64,000 nt of DNA from Symbiodinium natans (GCA_905221605.1 CAJNDS010002164.1:552501-616500); one strand, 5' to 3'; shown: positions 1 to 10,320, counted from the first letter of the stretch. Notes: generated by a model not told the origin, from the letters alone. Program-made: numbers and translations.

Positions 1-1052
1 TTCGTCCTAGTTGAACTCATCCGGCAAGACCTGATGCACCGCATTGCTCATGCCGCGTGCCTGCAGTGAGGACTCTTTCTGCGTGGTCTCTGGTGCTGGA
101 GGGGATGGTCCACAGCTTATCGTTTTTTTTGCGTGCTCGTGGGCTTTTCGGCGCAGAGAAATCTCGAACATGACTCGCTTGAAATGAGGTAGCATTTGCA
201 ACGGTGAGTACCGCAAGGCTAGCTGAGTGTGGTTTGAGCAAGAGACCATGTTCCCATGCAGTGCAAGAGCTCGTGAATTCGCCGCCGCGCTAAGCCTTTT
301 GTTCAGAGACGTCAGCCGGTTGCCTACTTTCTGTCACTTCAGCTTCAGTGCAAGTTCGCATATAATATACAGCTTGGTGCAGCATTGGCTCGGAGGTGGG
401 TGACCACAACGACAAGCCAATGCGCCATGGCTGTGCATGCATGCGTTTTGCGCACTGAGTAGGCATGTCATGGAAGTCATAAGGCAAAAGCTTGGTCGCT
501 CATGGCATGGGGTTGTGCCGCCAGTTAGGATATGACTCTAGTCGTTTCGGGGTCCTTGATTGAAATTCGGTCTAAGGAGTCAGTAGAGATTAGAGCAGGG
601 CCAACTAGAACCTACATCCTGCAGCTGCTCTCCGCATATTTCTTCCTCCTCGCTGCAGTGTTTCGATGATTCCGGTTCGGTTCGATGCGGCCGCAGTGCC
701 TACAGGCCCAGTTTGCGCAACTGTCCCTTTCGAAGCAAGTGTGACGCACAGATGCTCCCATCTTGCCTCCGAGCCTAGGTACAAAAAAATCGGCGGCAAC
801 GCCATAATTTACTTCGACGAATCGCGTCTCATCTGCAACCTTGAGCTCAAGTCAAATCCAACATAAACACCAGTCTAAGCAGCAGTTGAATTCTAGTACA
901 CACATGCAAGCATGCAGTAACGGCAAGAACTCATGCTTGTGCACCAGCAGACTGAGAATAGCCGGCACAGTCATGCCTAGCTTTCCCTGTGCCAGTCGTG
1001 TGCCTGCATGTGCTGAGAAGGAGGGATCTGACAAGCAGCACCTGCATTCCTA
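1..1052. other. no supported gene
   Basis: Only short unsupported open frames (80 codons or fewer) overlap one another here on both strands. No domain, splice-bounded exon or repeat array was recognised before the first telomere-type block near 1053. Confidence 0.4.
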
Positions 1053-1090
1053 AACCCTAAACCCTAAACCCTAAACCACTGCCTGCTAAG

Positions 1091-1807
1091 GTGGAAGATC
1101 AATGCCTGCATCGACACTGGTGGTTGGTACTACATTGCACCAGATGCCGCATCTTCTACGCCCCCTGAAGGCCCTGACAGACGACCTTGCCACACACATC
1201 TGGTGAAACCCTAGGCCCTAAAAACCCTAAACCCTAAACCCTAAACCCTGAACCCTAAACCCTAAACCCTAAACCCCATGCGCAGCGCAGAGTTACCCCC
1301 TACCACCCAGTACCACCGAGTGCGCCGTTCAGACATGTGGGGGTTTGCGAAAATAGGGGGGTGCCTTTTTTTTGGGGTCCTTAGAAAAAAGGAATCCTAC
1401 TATTTGGGGACTTTATTGGGTTCGTAAACCCCGATGTAATGCTCAGTGTGGACAGGCCAGTGGACGACAGATCCGTCCATGAAGGATGCGCACCCACCAC
1501 CCGTTATCTCGACTCGCAAGGCCCAACTCATGCACTCATGCGATGCGTGCAGGATGACAGGGTCTAGAATCTAGAAGACCTGGAGTCTCGCATGTAAACC
1601 CTAAACTCTAAGCCCTAAACCCTAAACCCTAAACCCTAAACCCTAAACCCTAAACCCTAAACCCTAAACCCCGGCTTCGGGGCAGCGCTTGGCCAAGAGA
1701 AGCTCTCAGGGTCTTGCGCAGAACGCTTCTTTGCTTTCGGAAGGCGGCCTCCAAGAGTGGCAGCTTCCTGGACCTCCTGAGGCATCGCTTAGGCAGGACG
1801 CCTCAGG
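1091..1807 (+). CDS. exons of an unrecognised gene among telomere-type arrays
   Basis: Three exon-like stretches are seen. Exon 1091-1202 follows a CTAAG acceptor, is open for 37 codons (includes NACIDTGGWYYIAPDA) and ends at CTG|GTGAAA. Exon about 1447-1560 follows GCTCAG and includes VDRPVDDRSVHEGCAPTTRY. Exon 1686-1807 follows GGGGCAG, includes SKSGSFLDLLRHRLGRTPQ and ends exactly where GTTTAGGG repeats begin, so the array would give the donor. Arrays lie at 1205-1275, 1598-1672 and 1808-1868, and a hairpin element at 1335-1432, all in presumed introns. I do not recognise the protein. Phases between the exons do not all agree, so one exon may be missing or a border misplaced, and the exons could belong to different genes. 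Confidence 0.4.
1205..1275. repeat. telomere-type array (CCCTAAA)n
   Basis: About nine CCCTAAA units with single-base variants directly after the donor-like GTGAAA at 1203. It is interstitial, with unique sequence on both sides. Confidence 0.9.
1335..1432. mobile_element. family M2 hairpin element (MITE-like)
   Basis: Begins GTGGGGGTTTGCGAAAATAGG and ends TTCGTAAACCCCGATG, so the ends are inverted copies. The interior carries the family words CCTACTATTTGGGG. ATGT occurs on both flanks and could be a target duplication. Confidence 0.65.
1598..1672. repeat. telomere-type array (CCCTAAA)n
   Basis: About ten units, the first two degenerate, ending just before the exon-like stretch at 1686. Confidence 0.9.
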
Positions 1808-1868
1808 GTTTAGGGTTTAGGGTTTAGGGTTTAGGGTTTAGGGTTTAGGGTTTAGGGTTTCGGGTTTT
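1808..1868. repeat. telomere-type array (TTTAGGG)n
   Basis: About eight units in the opposite orientation to the array at 1598. It starts GTTTAGGG at the end of the exon-like stretch. Confidence 0.9.
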
Positions 1869-2123
1869 CGGGTTTAGGGCCAAGTTTAGGGTTTTGGGTG
1901 AGTTGTGCGTGCATTGTGACTGCTGAGCTGAGTCAGACTGAGGATGGGAAGGGATGGGAAATGTGGAGACAGACAAGCCCTGTGCATCCGCCTCTCTGAA
2001 GCACTGAGCCAGTTCTCCTCCGACTTTGTGGGCAGACAGACATGTGACACACCTTCTATTCTTCTTCTTCTGTTTATTCTTATGACCTTGGATGATAATG
2101 ATGTTGATTTTTATGATTATTTG

Positions 2124-2407
<284 letters not shown>

Positions 2408-2460
2408 TCTTATTATCAGCACCTCACAGCTTTTGCCGCATTCTTCAGCTTACGTAAATA

Positions 2461-3300
2461 ATGAGCATCTGTCTTGCCAAGACAGGTCTTGCAACGCACT
2501 GGGCCGGCGGTTCACTGCCAGATGTTTCGAAAATGCTCCCATCCTCTAAGGATGCACCTGAGCCGAATGCCACGGCTGAAGCCTCGACAGCCACTTCCGC
2601 TGCCCTGGAAACTCAGGAGAAGAAGTGTCGGAGTTGTGGAGTTCGTGAAACCTGCTTCGTTTGCCTGGCAATTCATGCCCCAATGGTTCCCGTTGCTTGT
2701 GAGGATGGCGGCAGCGTGCATGGAGGTGCAGTGCTGTTGCCAAGAGTCGCGATTGAAACATCAAGCTGACGCAGGGCTAGCTCGCTTGTTCAGCCGTTGT
2801 TCAAGACCAGCTTTTTTTCGTGAAGGGCGCCGCCTGGGAGATGAGCGAGACACCACAGAGGCTACCGTTACGGTAATGGCAGGTAGAGACTTGTGCTGCA
2901 TTTGGCCAGGTTAAATACTTTGCCGTCCTACGTGCATCGCATATGCAGCAACGCTGTAAAGAATACCGTTGTGGCGAATGACGCAGCTAAGCCTCAGTCA
3001 GAGCAGCTTGATGGGCAACGACCCTGGGAGGCCAGCGAAAAGGAAGCATCGAGTCATGCACCCAGGGCAGACCATGGGCCTTTGCTGCGCGTATCTCTGA
3101 GCGAATGGAAGGGAGAGCACCATCGTACCGATGAGTCTCGAGATCATTTCGAGACCAAAATTGACAAGAAACCGTCCGTGTTTGTTTTAAAGACTAACAT
3201 GGACAGCGGCCAATCTCCCAGTGCTGTGCAGAAGGTTTCAGTGACGCTGCCTGCGCTCATGCGGAGCTCAAGCGGAAACTCCCGAGGCCACTTTAGTTAA
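2461..3300 (+). CDS. possible coding stretches, unrecognised
   Basis: Two open stretches in the same frame, 2461-2769 and 2893-3300, are separated by stops. The first starts with ATG and has two Cys pairs (CRSCGVRETCFVC). The second is 135 codons, hydrophilic, and ends with TAA at 3298. Amino-acid composition looks protein-like, but competing frames are also open and no splice borders were placed. They may be exons of one gene or chance frames. Confidence 0.25.
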
Positions 3301-3632
3301 AGCCTCATGGCGCTGGCTCTATGTGACTCCGTGCTTCAATCGGTTCTTGGGCAGATCTGCTATTGTTTTGGTGGATGCCAGTTTCGTTGTACACGCCCGG
3401 TGCAGGCAAAAGTCCAAGCGCCAGACCGCCTGGCGCTTGAAAACAAAGGATTGAAGCGTCTTGGAGTTCTCTGTGCCTATCTGCTGCATGATCATCAGAC
3501 ATGGACTTAAGTGGGGGAGTCCAACGTCCGTTTGGCATCGCAAGGTCGGCTAGTTACACTATGTATTATGTACACTTGGACCTGTGTACAAGCAGCACCT
3601 CAGCACCAATCGCAGCGTGACGCTTCTTTCAT

Positions 3633-4409
3633 GACGAGATTCGGCGCGAGGAGGAGTACGAGCGCGACGAGCACAAGAAGGAGCCCGTTCCGAAGAAGTA
3701 CTTCAACTTCTGCTCGCCGAGGGCTTGAGAGGGTGGCGAAGTCCTCGAAGCTCCGATGACCTGTGAAACTATGAAGCTCACTTAGTAGTGGGTTTAGAGT
3801 TTAGGGTTTTGGGTTTAGGGTTTCGGGCTTAGGGTTTAGGGTTTAGAGTCTAGGGTCTAGGGTCTAGGGTCCGAGGCTTGAGGAGATGGTGAACATGGTG
3901 CCCTTCCGCAGCAACCTCGGCCGCCGCAGCCTGAAGGAGGCTGGGTGCAGGCTCATTGTATAGGCCGCTGCAAGCTAAGTTTTGAAGTGAGACCGGCAAA
4001 TTATGTAACAAGGGAGTGGACAAGAAACAGTGTGTTTTTTTGAGATGGTGTACTAGTAGCCAGCTCGGGCAGGAGCAGGATCGGCGCCTGTCCTTCCTCC
4101 AGTTCCTTACAGGTCAATGGGGCTGAGCTTCCACAATGGTGATCCTTCTACTGCAGAGCGCGCGAGAGACCTGCTCAGCCCGGGAGGTCTTCTGCAGCTC
4201 AACCCGGACTATCGCTGGACGCCCATGCAGGCGGCTACAGTTCTACCCTAAACCCTGAACCCTGAACCCCGTACTCCTTCACCGTCCTTCACCAAGAACT
4301 GGCACGTGCGGTGTTCAGAGAGGCGTCGGAGCACCCGTTCATCATGGGCTACCACTACGACCCAGACTGGCGACCAGCTCTAGATCGCCCTGTGCCATCT
4401 TTCAAGCAG
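3633..4409 (+). CDS. four-exon gene, function unknown
   Basis: Exon 1 (about 3633-3721) ends KKEPVPKKYFNFCSP and exon 2 is 3876-3944 (LEEMVNMVPFRSNLGRRSLK). Joining CCGAG to GCTTGAG keeps the frame. The intron is flanked by near-identical CCGAGG(G)CTTGAG words at 3717 and 3871 and contains a TTTAGGG array touching exon 2. Exon 2 ends GG|GTGCAGG and exon 3 (4113-4230) starts after CTTACAG, giving in frame EAG-SMGLSFHNGDPSTAERA. Exon 4 (about 4297-4409) contains ARAVFREASEHPFIMGYHY and ends AAGCAG|GC. The exon 3-4 intron carries CCCTAAA/CCCTGAA units; its exact borders are unresolved. No family is recognised. Consistent phase across two joins makes a real gene likely. Confidence 0.5.
3784..3875. 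repeat. degenerate telomere-type array in an intron
   Basis: TTTAGGG units with variants (TTTCGGG, TCTAGGG) fill the 3' half of the intron between exons 1 and 2 of the 3633-4409 gene and run to within about five bases of the acceptor. Confidence 0.8.
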
Positions 4410-5160
4410 GCGCAATAGGGCTTATGTTATGTGTCAGCCAGAGCTGCAACCAACCAGATCCAAACATGCAGAGATCCTGACAGCCGTCGGACACAGAACA
4501 CTTGGATTGGGCGGTGTTTTTCGCTGTCCAGGCTGTGCCACCTAGCTCTGAACTCAGAAAGGGTTCAGGGTTCAGGTTTTAGGGCTTAGGGTTTAGGGAT
4601 TAGTTGAAAAGAGTAAAATTGACAAGCTGCCATGGTCGTGCCCCAAGGTCGGTTGGCAGAGCCAGCGTGGTTCTCTCAGCTTCCATCAATCGCAAAGTGA
4701 CTGGCTGTGCGGGCCGGAAGAAGAGCGAGAGAGAGAGAGAGAGTGATGGCACAGCCAGGGGGTTCGCCCCCCACGCCCCCAAGAAAGAAAGAAAGAGTGA
4801 TGGTAAGTGACAGTTTCTCTGCCTATAGCGCCTAAGCATGAAGCATGGGGCAATCTTGGGCAATCAGAGTCTTCACTTCGCCATCCCAGGTCTGGGGTGG
4901 TTCCCCTTCTGCCCTCTGCAAAGCTGAGACCTGCTCCCGGGAGCGGGGAGGTAGCTGTCGGGCCCTCAGAGCTTTCTTCCCTTTTTTTCGGGTGTTCCTG
5001 TTTTATTGTTGTTCTTCAGAGCTGACGACGGGCTCATTGCGTCTCTACCTCGGTTCCTCCTGCATCTCAGGAGGGGACCGGGGGCGGCTCTGCACGTACC
5101 TGTGACGAGAAGAAGATGGGCCCAGGCTGTTCACAGCGGGGGGACATGCATCACTGAGGT
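4410..5160. other. no confident gene
   Basis: Contains a short TTTAGGG block (4572-4602), a (GA)n run (4721-4742) and an exon-like stretch ending CACTGAG|GTAACC at 5158. A short stretch near 4475-4553 could be a terminal exon (includes CPGCAT before a stop). Nothing here is recognised. Confidence 0.35.
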
Positions 5161-5175
5161 AACCTAAAGGGCATA

Positions 5176-5251
5176 CCCTAACCCCTAACCCTAAACCCTG
5201 AATCCTAAACCCTAAACCCTAAACCCTAAACCCTAAACCCTAAACCCTAAA
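5176..5251. repeat. telomere-type array (CCCTAAA)n
   Basis: About ten units ending CCCTAAACAG, an acceptor-like end directly before open sequence from 5252. Confidence 0.9.
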
Positions 5252-5812
5252 CAGACCCTGCCACTGGGAAGGCCTCGAGGAGGAGCATCCTCAGAGTGCT
5301 CCTGCGAGCACGCGGGACAGCATGGGCGTGAAGCCTTGGGGACATGGGACGGCTGCACATATGGCACGCGGCATGAGAAGTCCTTTCGGTTGCACTGCGT
5401 GTTTCGAGGCCAGAGCAAGAGCGCCGAGCTGGCAGGCTGGCTGAGACTGAGCTTGGAGAGCTTGCTCGTGGCGCTAGCTCGGGATGTGGTGCGCGCGCGC
5501 ACGCGCGCGTCGCCGCTTTCGGAGAAGTACCCCCCCACCCCTTAGCAGCCTTAGCGCATCGCGAGGAGCAGGCTCAGCCGGCAACCAAGACTTTGGTAGA
5601 GCTTGGGGATGCCACGTAAACGCTACATGGCAGATGCAACCTGTTTGGGCAAAGGTGAGAAGAGGGTTTAGGGTTCAGGGTTCAGGGTTTAGGGTTTAGG
5701 GTGTGGGCAAGGCTCTTCATGTGTGCGGACCTCTGAGGACGCGAAGGTTCCGAAGGCTGCGCTGCGTGGACTCTGGGGTCACCTCTGCATGGGCCTGGGC
5801 CCTGGGCCCTTG
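5252..5812 (+). CDS. multi-exon gene with a telomere-repeat intron, function unknown
   Basis: An open stretch from 5252 to 5545 follows a CCCTAAACAG acceptor and includes RLHCVFRGQSKSAELAGWLR. A second stretch ending at 5654 (NATWQMQPVWAK) meets a donor GTGAGA. The predicted intron 5655-5699 is 45 nt and, after GTGAGAAGA, is telomere-type repeat ending TTTAG. Reading resumes in phase with GVGKALHVCGPLRTRRFRRL and stays open to the next CCCTAAA array. I do not recognise the product. The link between the first and second stretches is uncertain. Confidence 0.4.
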
Positions 5813-5823
5813 GGGTGGGGTCC

Positions 5824-5890
5824 CTAAACCCTAAACCCCAAACCCCAAACCCTAAACCCTAAACCCTAAACCCTCAACCCTAAACCCCAA
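5824..5890. repeat. telomere-type array, CCCTAAA mixed with CCCCAAA
   Basis: About nine heptamers in which CCCTAAA and CCCCAAA alternate. Confidence 0.85.
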
Positions 5891-5926
5891 ACCCTTCTGA
5901 ACCCTCTTCTGGCTCTCTTAAACAGG
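5891..5926. repeat. 36-bp block repeated at 54347-54382
   Basis: The same 36 bases (pyrimidine-rich, ending CTCTTAAACAGG) occur at 54347. Both copies touch telomere-type sequence and look like a 3' splice site. Confidence 0.8.
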
Positions 5927-5999
5927 GACCTTATTCATAACCCTAGCCCCTACTTTGGGGTGGGGCCCATGAAGAGTCAGGCGGCCGAAGGTCGTCTTA

Positions 6000-6112
6000 G
6001 GGTGTTTTTTTTTAGGGTCTTAGGGTTTAGGGTCTTCGGGTTTTAGGGTTTTGGGGTTTTCGGGTTTCAGGGTTTCAGGGCTTTCGGGTTTAGGGTTTCA
6101 GGATTTTCGGCA
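6000..6112. repeat. degenerate telomere-type array
   Basis: TTTAGGG, TCTTAGGG, TTTCGGG and TTTCAGGG variants. Much more diverged than the other arrays. Confidence 0.75.
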
Positions 6113-6352
6113 TTCTAGTATGTTTTGGTGTCTTAGTGCTCTCTCATGTGTTGAGTTGTTGGTTTCCCTGTTGCGGCGGACGTGAAAGCGCTGATTGTTT
6201 CAAGGCATACCTTTGCCTGATGACAATCCAGTTGGCACCCCAGCTACTGTACTTCTCACATCTGGTAGGTTCACTTCAGCAACGGTGCCGGTAGCTTGCT
6301 GTCATTGCAGCAGGTTCACTTCACTGTCTCGTGCTCCGGTGTGATAGGCAGA

Positions 6353-6419
6353 GAGCTATCGCCCGCCAATCGACAAGATGTCGGAGCGCTTCTTCAGCTC
6401 CTTCATGGAGATGGCGGGG
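6353..6419 (+). CDS. possible exon before an M2 element
   Basis: Open frame including PPIDKMSERFFSSFMEMAG with an ATG at 6378, running straight into the M2 element at 6417. The element would be the next intron; its far end is CTTCTCAG. Function unknown. Confidence 0.3.
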
Positions 6420-6517
6420 AATTGTCGAAACTCGGGTTCCTTATTGGGGTCCTTACTTGGGGGTTCTATTTTAACGGGGTCCCCCCCTACTTTCGTAACC
6501 CCCCCCTTCTCAGGTAG
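6417..6517. mobile_element. family M2 hairpin element
   Basis: Starts GGGGAATTGTCGAAACTCGGG, has the family words CTTATTGGGGTCCTTA, and ends TTTCGTAACCCCCC, then CTTCTCAG. Confidence 0.55.
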
Positions 6518-6685
6518 GGTCTTAAAGGTGATTTGCTGTGTTGGCTTTCGTTTTGACGATGTCTTGCTGTCGTTACTTGTTCCAACCAGCTACTCTTGAC
6601 TCCTTCTCCCGGTGGGGCACAGGGCCCCAAGGCTCTGTCCATCTGGAAACGCTGCAAAGTTTCGAGCCGCAGGTGCATTTCAAAA

Positions 6686-6710
6686 GGGTTTAGGGTTTAG
6701 GGTTTAGTGG
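6686..6710. repeat. short telomere-type array (TTTAGGG)n
   Basis: Three to four units between two stretches open on both strands (6720-6890); no strand could be chosen for coding. Confidence 0.8.
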
Positions 6711-6928
6711 CCTGGCTCGGCTGGACTGTTCCGGAGTTGTCCCTCGAAAGTCGCATGTCTCGCAGTCTCGTAGTCGGCTCCACGGAACCATCTCCCGAAA
6801 CGCCCTCCCTGGTAGCATGAGAGGCGGAAGAACGGAAGCGGCGCAGCTCCACTGAGACCAGCGAGGCTGGGAAGACCTCCTTAAGGTACATCCCAAAGAT
6901 TCCGAGATGCCGAGATGTAGGCCGTCGT

Positions 6929-6950
6929 TTAGGGTTTAGGGTTTAGGGTT
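6929..6950. repeat. short telomere-type array (TTTAGGG)n
   Basis: Three units directly after the base pair GT at 6928-6929, 15 nt before the exon-like stretch at 6965. Confidence 0.75.
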
Positions 6951-6964
6951 ACAACTCCCGACAG

Positions 6965-7036
6965 TTTGTATTTCTGATGGACACCGAGGCTGCTGACTTT
7001 GGTGGGGCAAGCCCGCCCAAGGCCTTAGCGTTTTGA
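6965..7036 (+). CDS. possible terminal exon, unknown
   Basis: Follows CTCCCGACAG and reads FVFLMDTEAADFGGASPPKA then a TGA at 7034. A telomere-type array occupies the presumed intron just upstream. The upstream partner exon is not identified. Confidence 0.3.
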   Translation, partial: FVFLMDTEAADFGGASPPKALAF

Positions 7037-7112
7037 CATGTTGCCGTTGGCAAAGCGCTCCTTCCACGGTGAGTCTTTTTATGGCTCATGACCGAATGAC
7101 TGACATGACTGC

Positions 7113-7649
7113 ATGACCGCCAGTGGTAAAGCCGGTAGGGTCCACCCCTCGAGACCTTGTGGAGGCGAGTGCCGGAGCGTCCTTCTGCTCCTCGGCTTCG
7201 TCCACAGGCCGAGCCTAGATTCTGAGCTCCTTCAAGTCAAGCAGGTGTCCCCTCTTGCTGCAGGGTCAACCCCCACCGGCCGGCACGCAATGCAGCGGAC
7301 GGTGGCATCACCCTTGCTGAAGGCTCGGGACAGAGGTCTAGCACCAGGATCGGCCAAGTTCCGAACTCTGGGTTTTGGGGAAAGGAACATACTTTTCTGG
7401 TACCTTTGTGGAGCCCTCTCGGTAATTCTTATCATCTGTGCCTCCTGGCGTCATTGTATCGCTGCCCTCAGAACCTGCCAAGCGACCTTCGGCTTTCTGG
7501 CGGGCGGCCGAATCTCGGAGGACCGAACTCATAGGCTGCCTAGGCCACCAAGAGCTGTGCCACAACCTTCAGTCGCAGCTGCAGGAACTGCTCCAACGAC
7601 TTCACCTCACGGTCATGCCGTCAAAGAGTTGCCTTTTCGATGGTTTTAG
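7113..7649 (+). CDS. ORF with one predicted membrane segment, unknown
   Basis: A 178-codon frame opening with a non-ATG codon. The centre reads LLKARDRGLAPGSAKFRTLG and then a hydrophobic segment NILFWYLCGALSVILIIC that would cross a membrane once. A GTAATT donor-like site lies at the end of GALS, so the second half may be intron. A second frame (7438 onward) is also open with a helix-like stretch HNLQSQLQELLQRLHLTVM. No family recognised. Confidence 0.3.
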   Translation: MTASGKAGRVHPSRPCGGECRSVLLLLGFVHRPSLDSELLQVKQVSPLAAGSTPTGRHAMQRTVASPLLKARDRGLAPGSAKFRTLGFGERNILFWYLCGALSVILIICASWRHCIAALRTCQATFGFLAGGRISEDRTHRLPRPPRAVPQPSVAAAGTAPTTSPHGHAVKELPFRWF

Positions 7650-7675
7650 ACTTGCTGTAGATGTTCTCAACATCT

Positions 7676-7814
7676 GTAGAGTGGTGGTGATGCTGATGAT
7701 GGTCATGATGATGGCGATGATGATGATGGCGACGACGACGATGATGATGGTCATGATGACGATGAAGATGACGATGACGATGATGATGACGATGACGATG
7801 ATGACGATGATGAC

Positions 7815-7856
<42 letters not shown>

Positions 7857-7857
7857 A
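7676..7857. repeat. (GAT/GAC)n microsatellite
   Basis: Imperfect GATGAC/GATGAT repeat grading into pure (GAT)n near 7814-7855. The His-, Met- or Asp-rich frames across it are artefacts. Confidence 0.95.
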
Positions 7858-7869
7858 CTTTTTGACTAA

Positions 7870-9640
7870 TGCCAAACCAGCAGCACATGGAGGATGGGGA
7901 TCCTTATTGTGTCTTACTTACCACCCCTCGGCGGGTTTTCTGCAGCCCCAGATGGAGCTTTGGACTGGCGCAGCCACGGGGTCCCCCGCGTTCCCAGCCA
8001 AACCTACGGCTGGGAGACCTGTCTCAATAGAATGGAAATTGCCCCTGCCGATGTGACTGTTGCGCACAGAGCATCAGCATGTCGTAGAAGCCAGGGCCCG
8101 AAAGTGCCTTTCCAGTTTAGGAGAACAGAGAGCTGCACCCAGAATCGAGGTTCGTGTCCATGATGGCAAAGACCCCCCCGGCACCCCAACAAAAACGGGG
8201 GCACGCGCGCGCTCGCGCGGAACGGTGAGAGAATCGAGGAAAAAGTCGAGAGAGCCAGGCTCCTTGGCCTCGACAGCCGCTGGGCCCAGCCTTGGCTCCG
8301 GCCGTCCTGCCTCCGGGCCGCTGCGAGGCCCGGCTTTGAAACTGCAATCAGGGCTATTATATGGTGCACGGTTTCGGGTTTAGGGTTTAGGGCGAGAGGC
8401 ACTGCAAGGTACGCAAAAATCAGCCGCAGACCTTCGCAGGTGGCAGCGGTGCAAGCGGGCTTGGCCCCGGGCGTGCGAGCCGCGGCGGCAGCCGGGGATC
8501 CTCGCAGCGGGGCCGCAAACAGTAGACTACTTGCAGCAGTGGTTTGTGGCGCTTTGTGAGCTGTTTCGCGGATCTAGGGAATCCATGGGTGATCATGGGT
8601 GCATTGGCGCTGAGGCCCTGGCACCTGCCCTCCCCCATGTCGGAGCTGTCCACGGCCTCCGAGCGCCTCAACTCCTCGCAGCCCTCCGGGAGCGACTCCT
8701 GCGGTGAGCCCGGGCAGGGCCGCCCAGCACGAGCACGTCCCGCACGAGTAAGGGCATTGCTAGAGTCACTAGAACCTCTCCTGCCCACCTCTGCCTTGGC
8801 CATTCTTGCTGCTCACTCTGCCGACCAGGTCAGATGGAGCCTCTGCTTTCGAGGATCAGCGCCACTCAGAATCGGAGGCAGCAAACGCTTTCGAAATTTT
8901 GGTGCTGACGCGGCATGAGTCATGTGTAGTCGGGGTCTTACTCGTACCACGTCTACCATGTGATGTTGCGCTGACTTGCCAAGAAAGTCAGGGTCCATAG
9001 CGGTGCCCGACCTCACGGAGTGAATCATCCTGACACATGGGAAGTGGTTCTAAATGAGGAGACTGCCTTTGATGAGTCTGAGTAGGTCGACAAAATCTGG
9101 AATAATCCCACATGATTGATGCAGACCAGACCGGTACATGCACCTTCGATGATTGCCAGGGCTCACCCTTCCCCGGTCCGTACGGTGGAGGATCTCAAGT
9201 GGAGGCTCCTTTCATTTAGTTGCTGTATCAGGCAGTGCATGTTGCATGCAGTGCGTGGTGACTTGCCGACATGAAGGTTCGACCCACACACACACACCAC
9301 CCAGCCACACACACACACACACAAAACACTATGCATCTGCGCAAAGACAGGCAAAGATCTGCTAAACTTCTTCTTTGATTGTGCCACCCAGGCTGTCTTG
9401 ACCCCACATCTTTGCTGCATCTTTGCTACTTGATGCTGCTTCCTGCTCCCTTTCTTCCACGGAAAAATTCTGCCCTTTCGGACCAGATAGATAGCCAACT
9501 GCACACGGAGGCAAAGGTGCACTGTCGGGTGCGCGTCCGCTGCGCATGCAGGCAAAGGACATCAGCGCGACGATGTGGGAAACCGTCAAGCATCCTGGCA
9601 GCAAAGTCTGGGCGCTGTCTCCAAGCGCTCTCGCCGTACA
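7870..9640. other. unresolved region with exon-like fragments
   Basis: Several stretches look partly coding but could not be joined: 7931-8110 after CTGCAG, 8420-8580, and 8600-8918 (includes MSELSTASERLNSSQPSGSD). A lone TTTAGGG pair is at 8380-8392 and a (CA)n run at 9283-9320. No family assigned. Confidence 0.3.
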
Positions 9641-9643
9641 CGA

Positions 9644-9829
9644 GGCCTTAAAATCCCCATAATGAACCCTATAAAGGGCCTTTTCAGGGATTAAAGGATC
9701 TTAAAATCCCCATAATGAACCCTATGCCCTATAAAGGGCCTTTTCAGGGATTATAGGATCTTAAAATCCCCATAATGAACCCTATAAAGGGCCTTTTCAG
9801 GGATTACGGGGTATAGTAGCCCATCCTGG
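9644..9829. mobile_element. family M1 hairpin element with internal tandem units
   Basis: Three tandem copies of a ~58-bp unit (CCTTAAAATCCCCATAATGA ... CCTTTTCAGGGATTA) end in TAGCCCATCCTGG, the terminal inverted repeat of this family. The left end lacks the CCAGGATGGG seen in other copies. Confidence 0.75.
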
Positions 9830-9892
9830 TAAGTGAGTGGTTGCAGCTGTAGCATGCGCAGAGCTTGCAGGCCCTGTGAACCACTACATGCG

Positions 9893-10008
9893 GGGTTTAG
9901 GAAAATAGGGGACTTCGAAGATAGACCACCCCAAATAGCAGGATCCCCTTGTAACAAGGACCCCCATAAGGCACCCCTAACCCCCACGTGAATCAAAGCG
10001 CCGGGAGA
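9893..10008. mobile_element. family M2 hairpin element, reverse orientation inside
   Basis: Starts GCGGGGTTTAGGAAAATAGGG and ends CACCCCTAACCCCCACG. The interior has CCCCAAATAGCAGGATCCCC, the reverse complement of the family core. Confidence 0.65.
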
Positions 10009-10013
10009 ATCCA

Positions 10014-10048
10014 CCCCAAACCCTAAACCTTAAACCCTAAACCCTAAG
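10014..10048. repeat. telomere-type array ending in CCCTAAG
   Basis: Five units; the last ends AAG, which fits as the acceptor of the exon at 10049. Confidence 0.85.
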
Positions 10049-10133
10049 GCACGAGATGAGTCGGGTGGAGTTGGGAAGAGATCGCCTGCCACGGCGACTT
10101 GACATTCAGAGCCCTGGAACGACAGGCCGCGGG
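10049..10133 (+). CDS. single internal exon, unknown
   Basis: An 85-nt stretch starts directly after CCCTAAG and ends GGG|GTGAGA. Its open frame contains GRDRLPRRLDIQSPGTTGRG. Both borders obey splice rules and the 5' one is supplied by a telomere-type array. Neighbouring exons were not found. Confidence 0.4.
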
Positions 10134-10162
10134 GTGAGAAATCGGATATGCATTCTTTGATT

Positions 10163-10189
10163 TAGGGGTTTAGGGTTTAGGGTTTAGGG
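10163..10189. repeat. short telomere-type array (TTTAGGG)n
   Basis: Three to four units in the intron downstream of the exon at 10049. Confidence 0.85.
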
Positions 10190-10204
10190 TGGATTATCCC
10201 GGGG

Positions 10205-10310
10205 TCTTGATTCATGTGGGGGTTTTCGAAATTAGGGGTACCTTATTGGGGTTCTTATTATGAGGGTATCCTACTATTTGGGGGACTCTATTAGGGGTCC
10301 CTTCTTTCCT
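10205..10310. mobile_element. family M2 hairpin element
   Basis: Starts GTGGGGGTTTTCGAAATTAGG with the family core GTACCTTATTGGGG and CCTACTATTTGGGG. The right end is degraded. Confidence 0.6.
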
Positions 10311-10320
10311 CATTTGCACT

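Noticed and set aside
7931-8060. Stretch ALDWRSHGVPRVPSQTYGWE, similar to the start of papain-type proteases (VDWR..G)
   Set aside because: The active-site CGSCW box that should follow is missing and no other protease motif is nearby, so the likeness is probably chance.
9640-9830. CRISPR-like array of ~58-bp units
   Set aside because: Units are contiguous without unique spacers and end in a terminal inverted repeat shared with other loci, so this is a hairpin element with tandem units.
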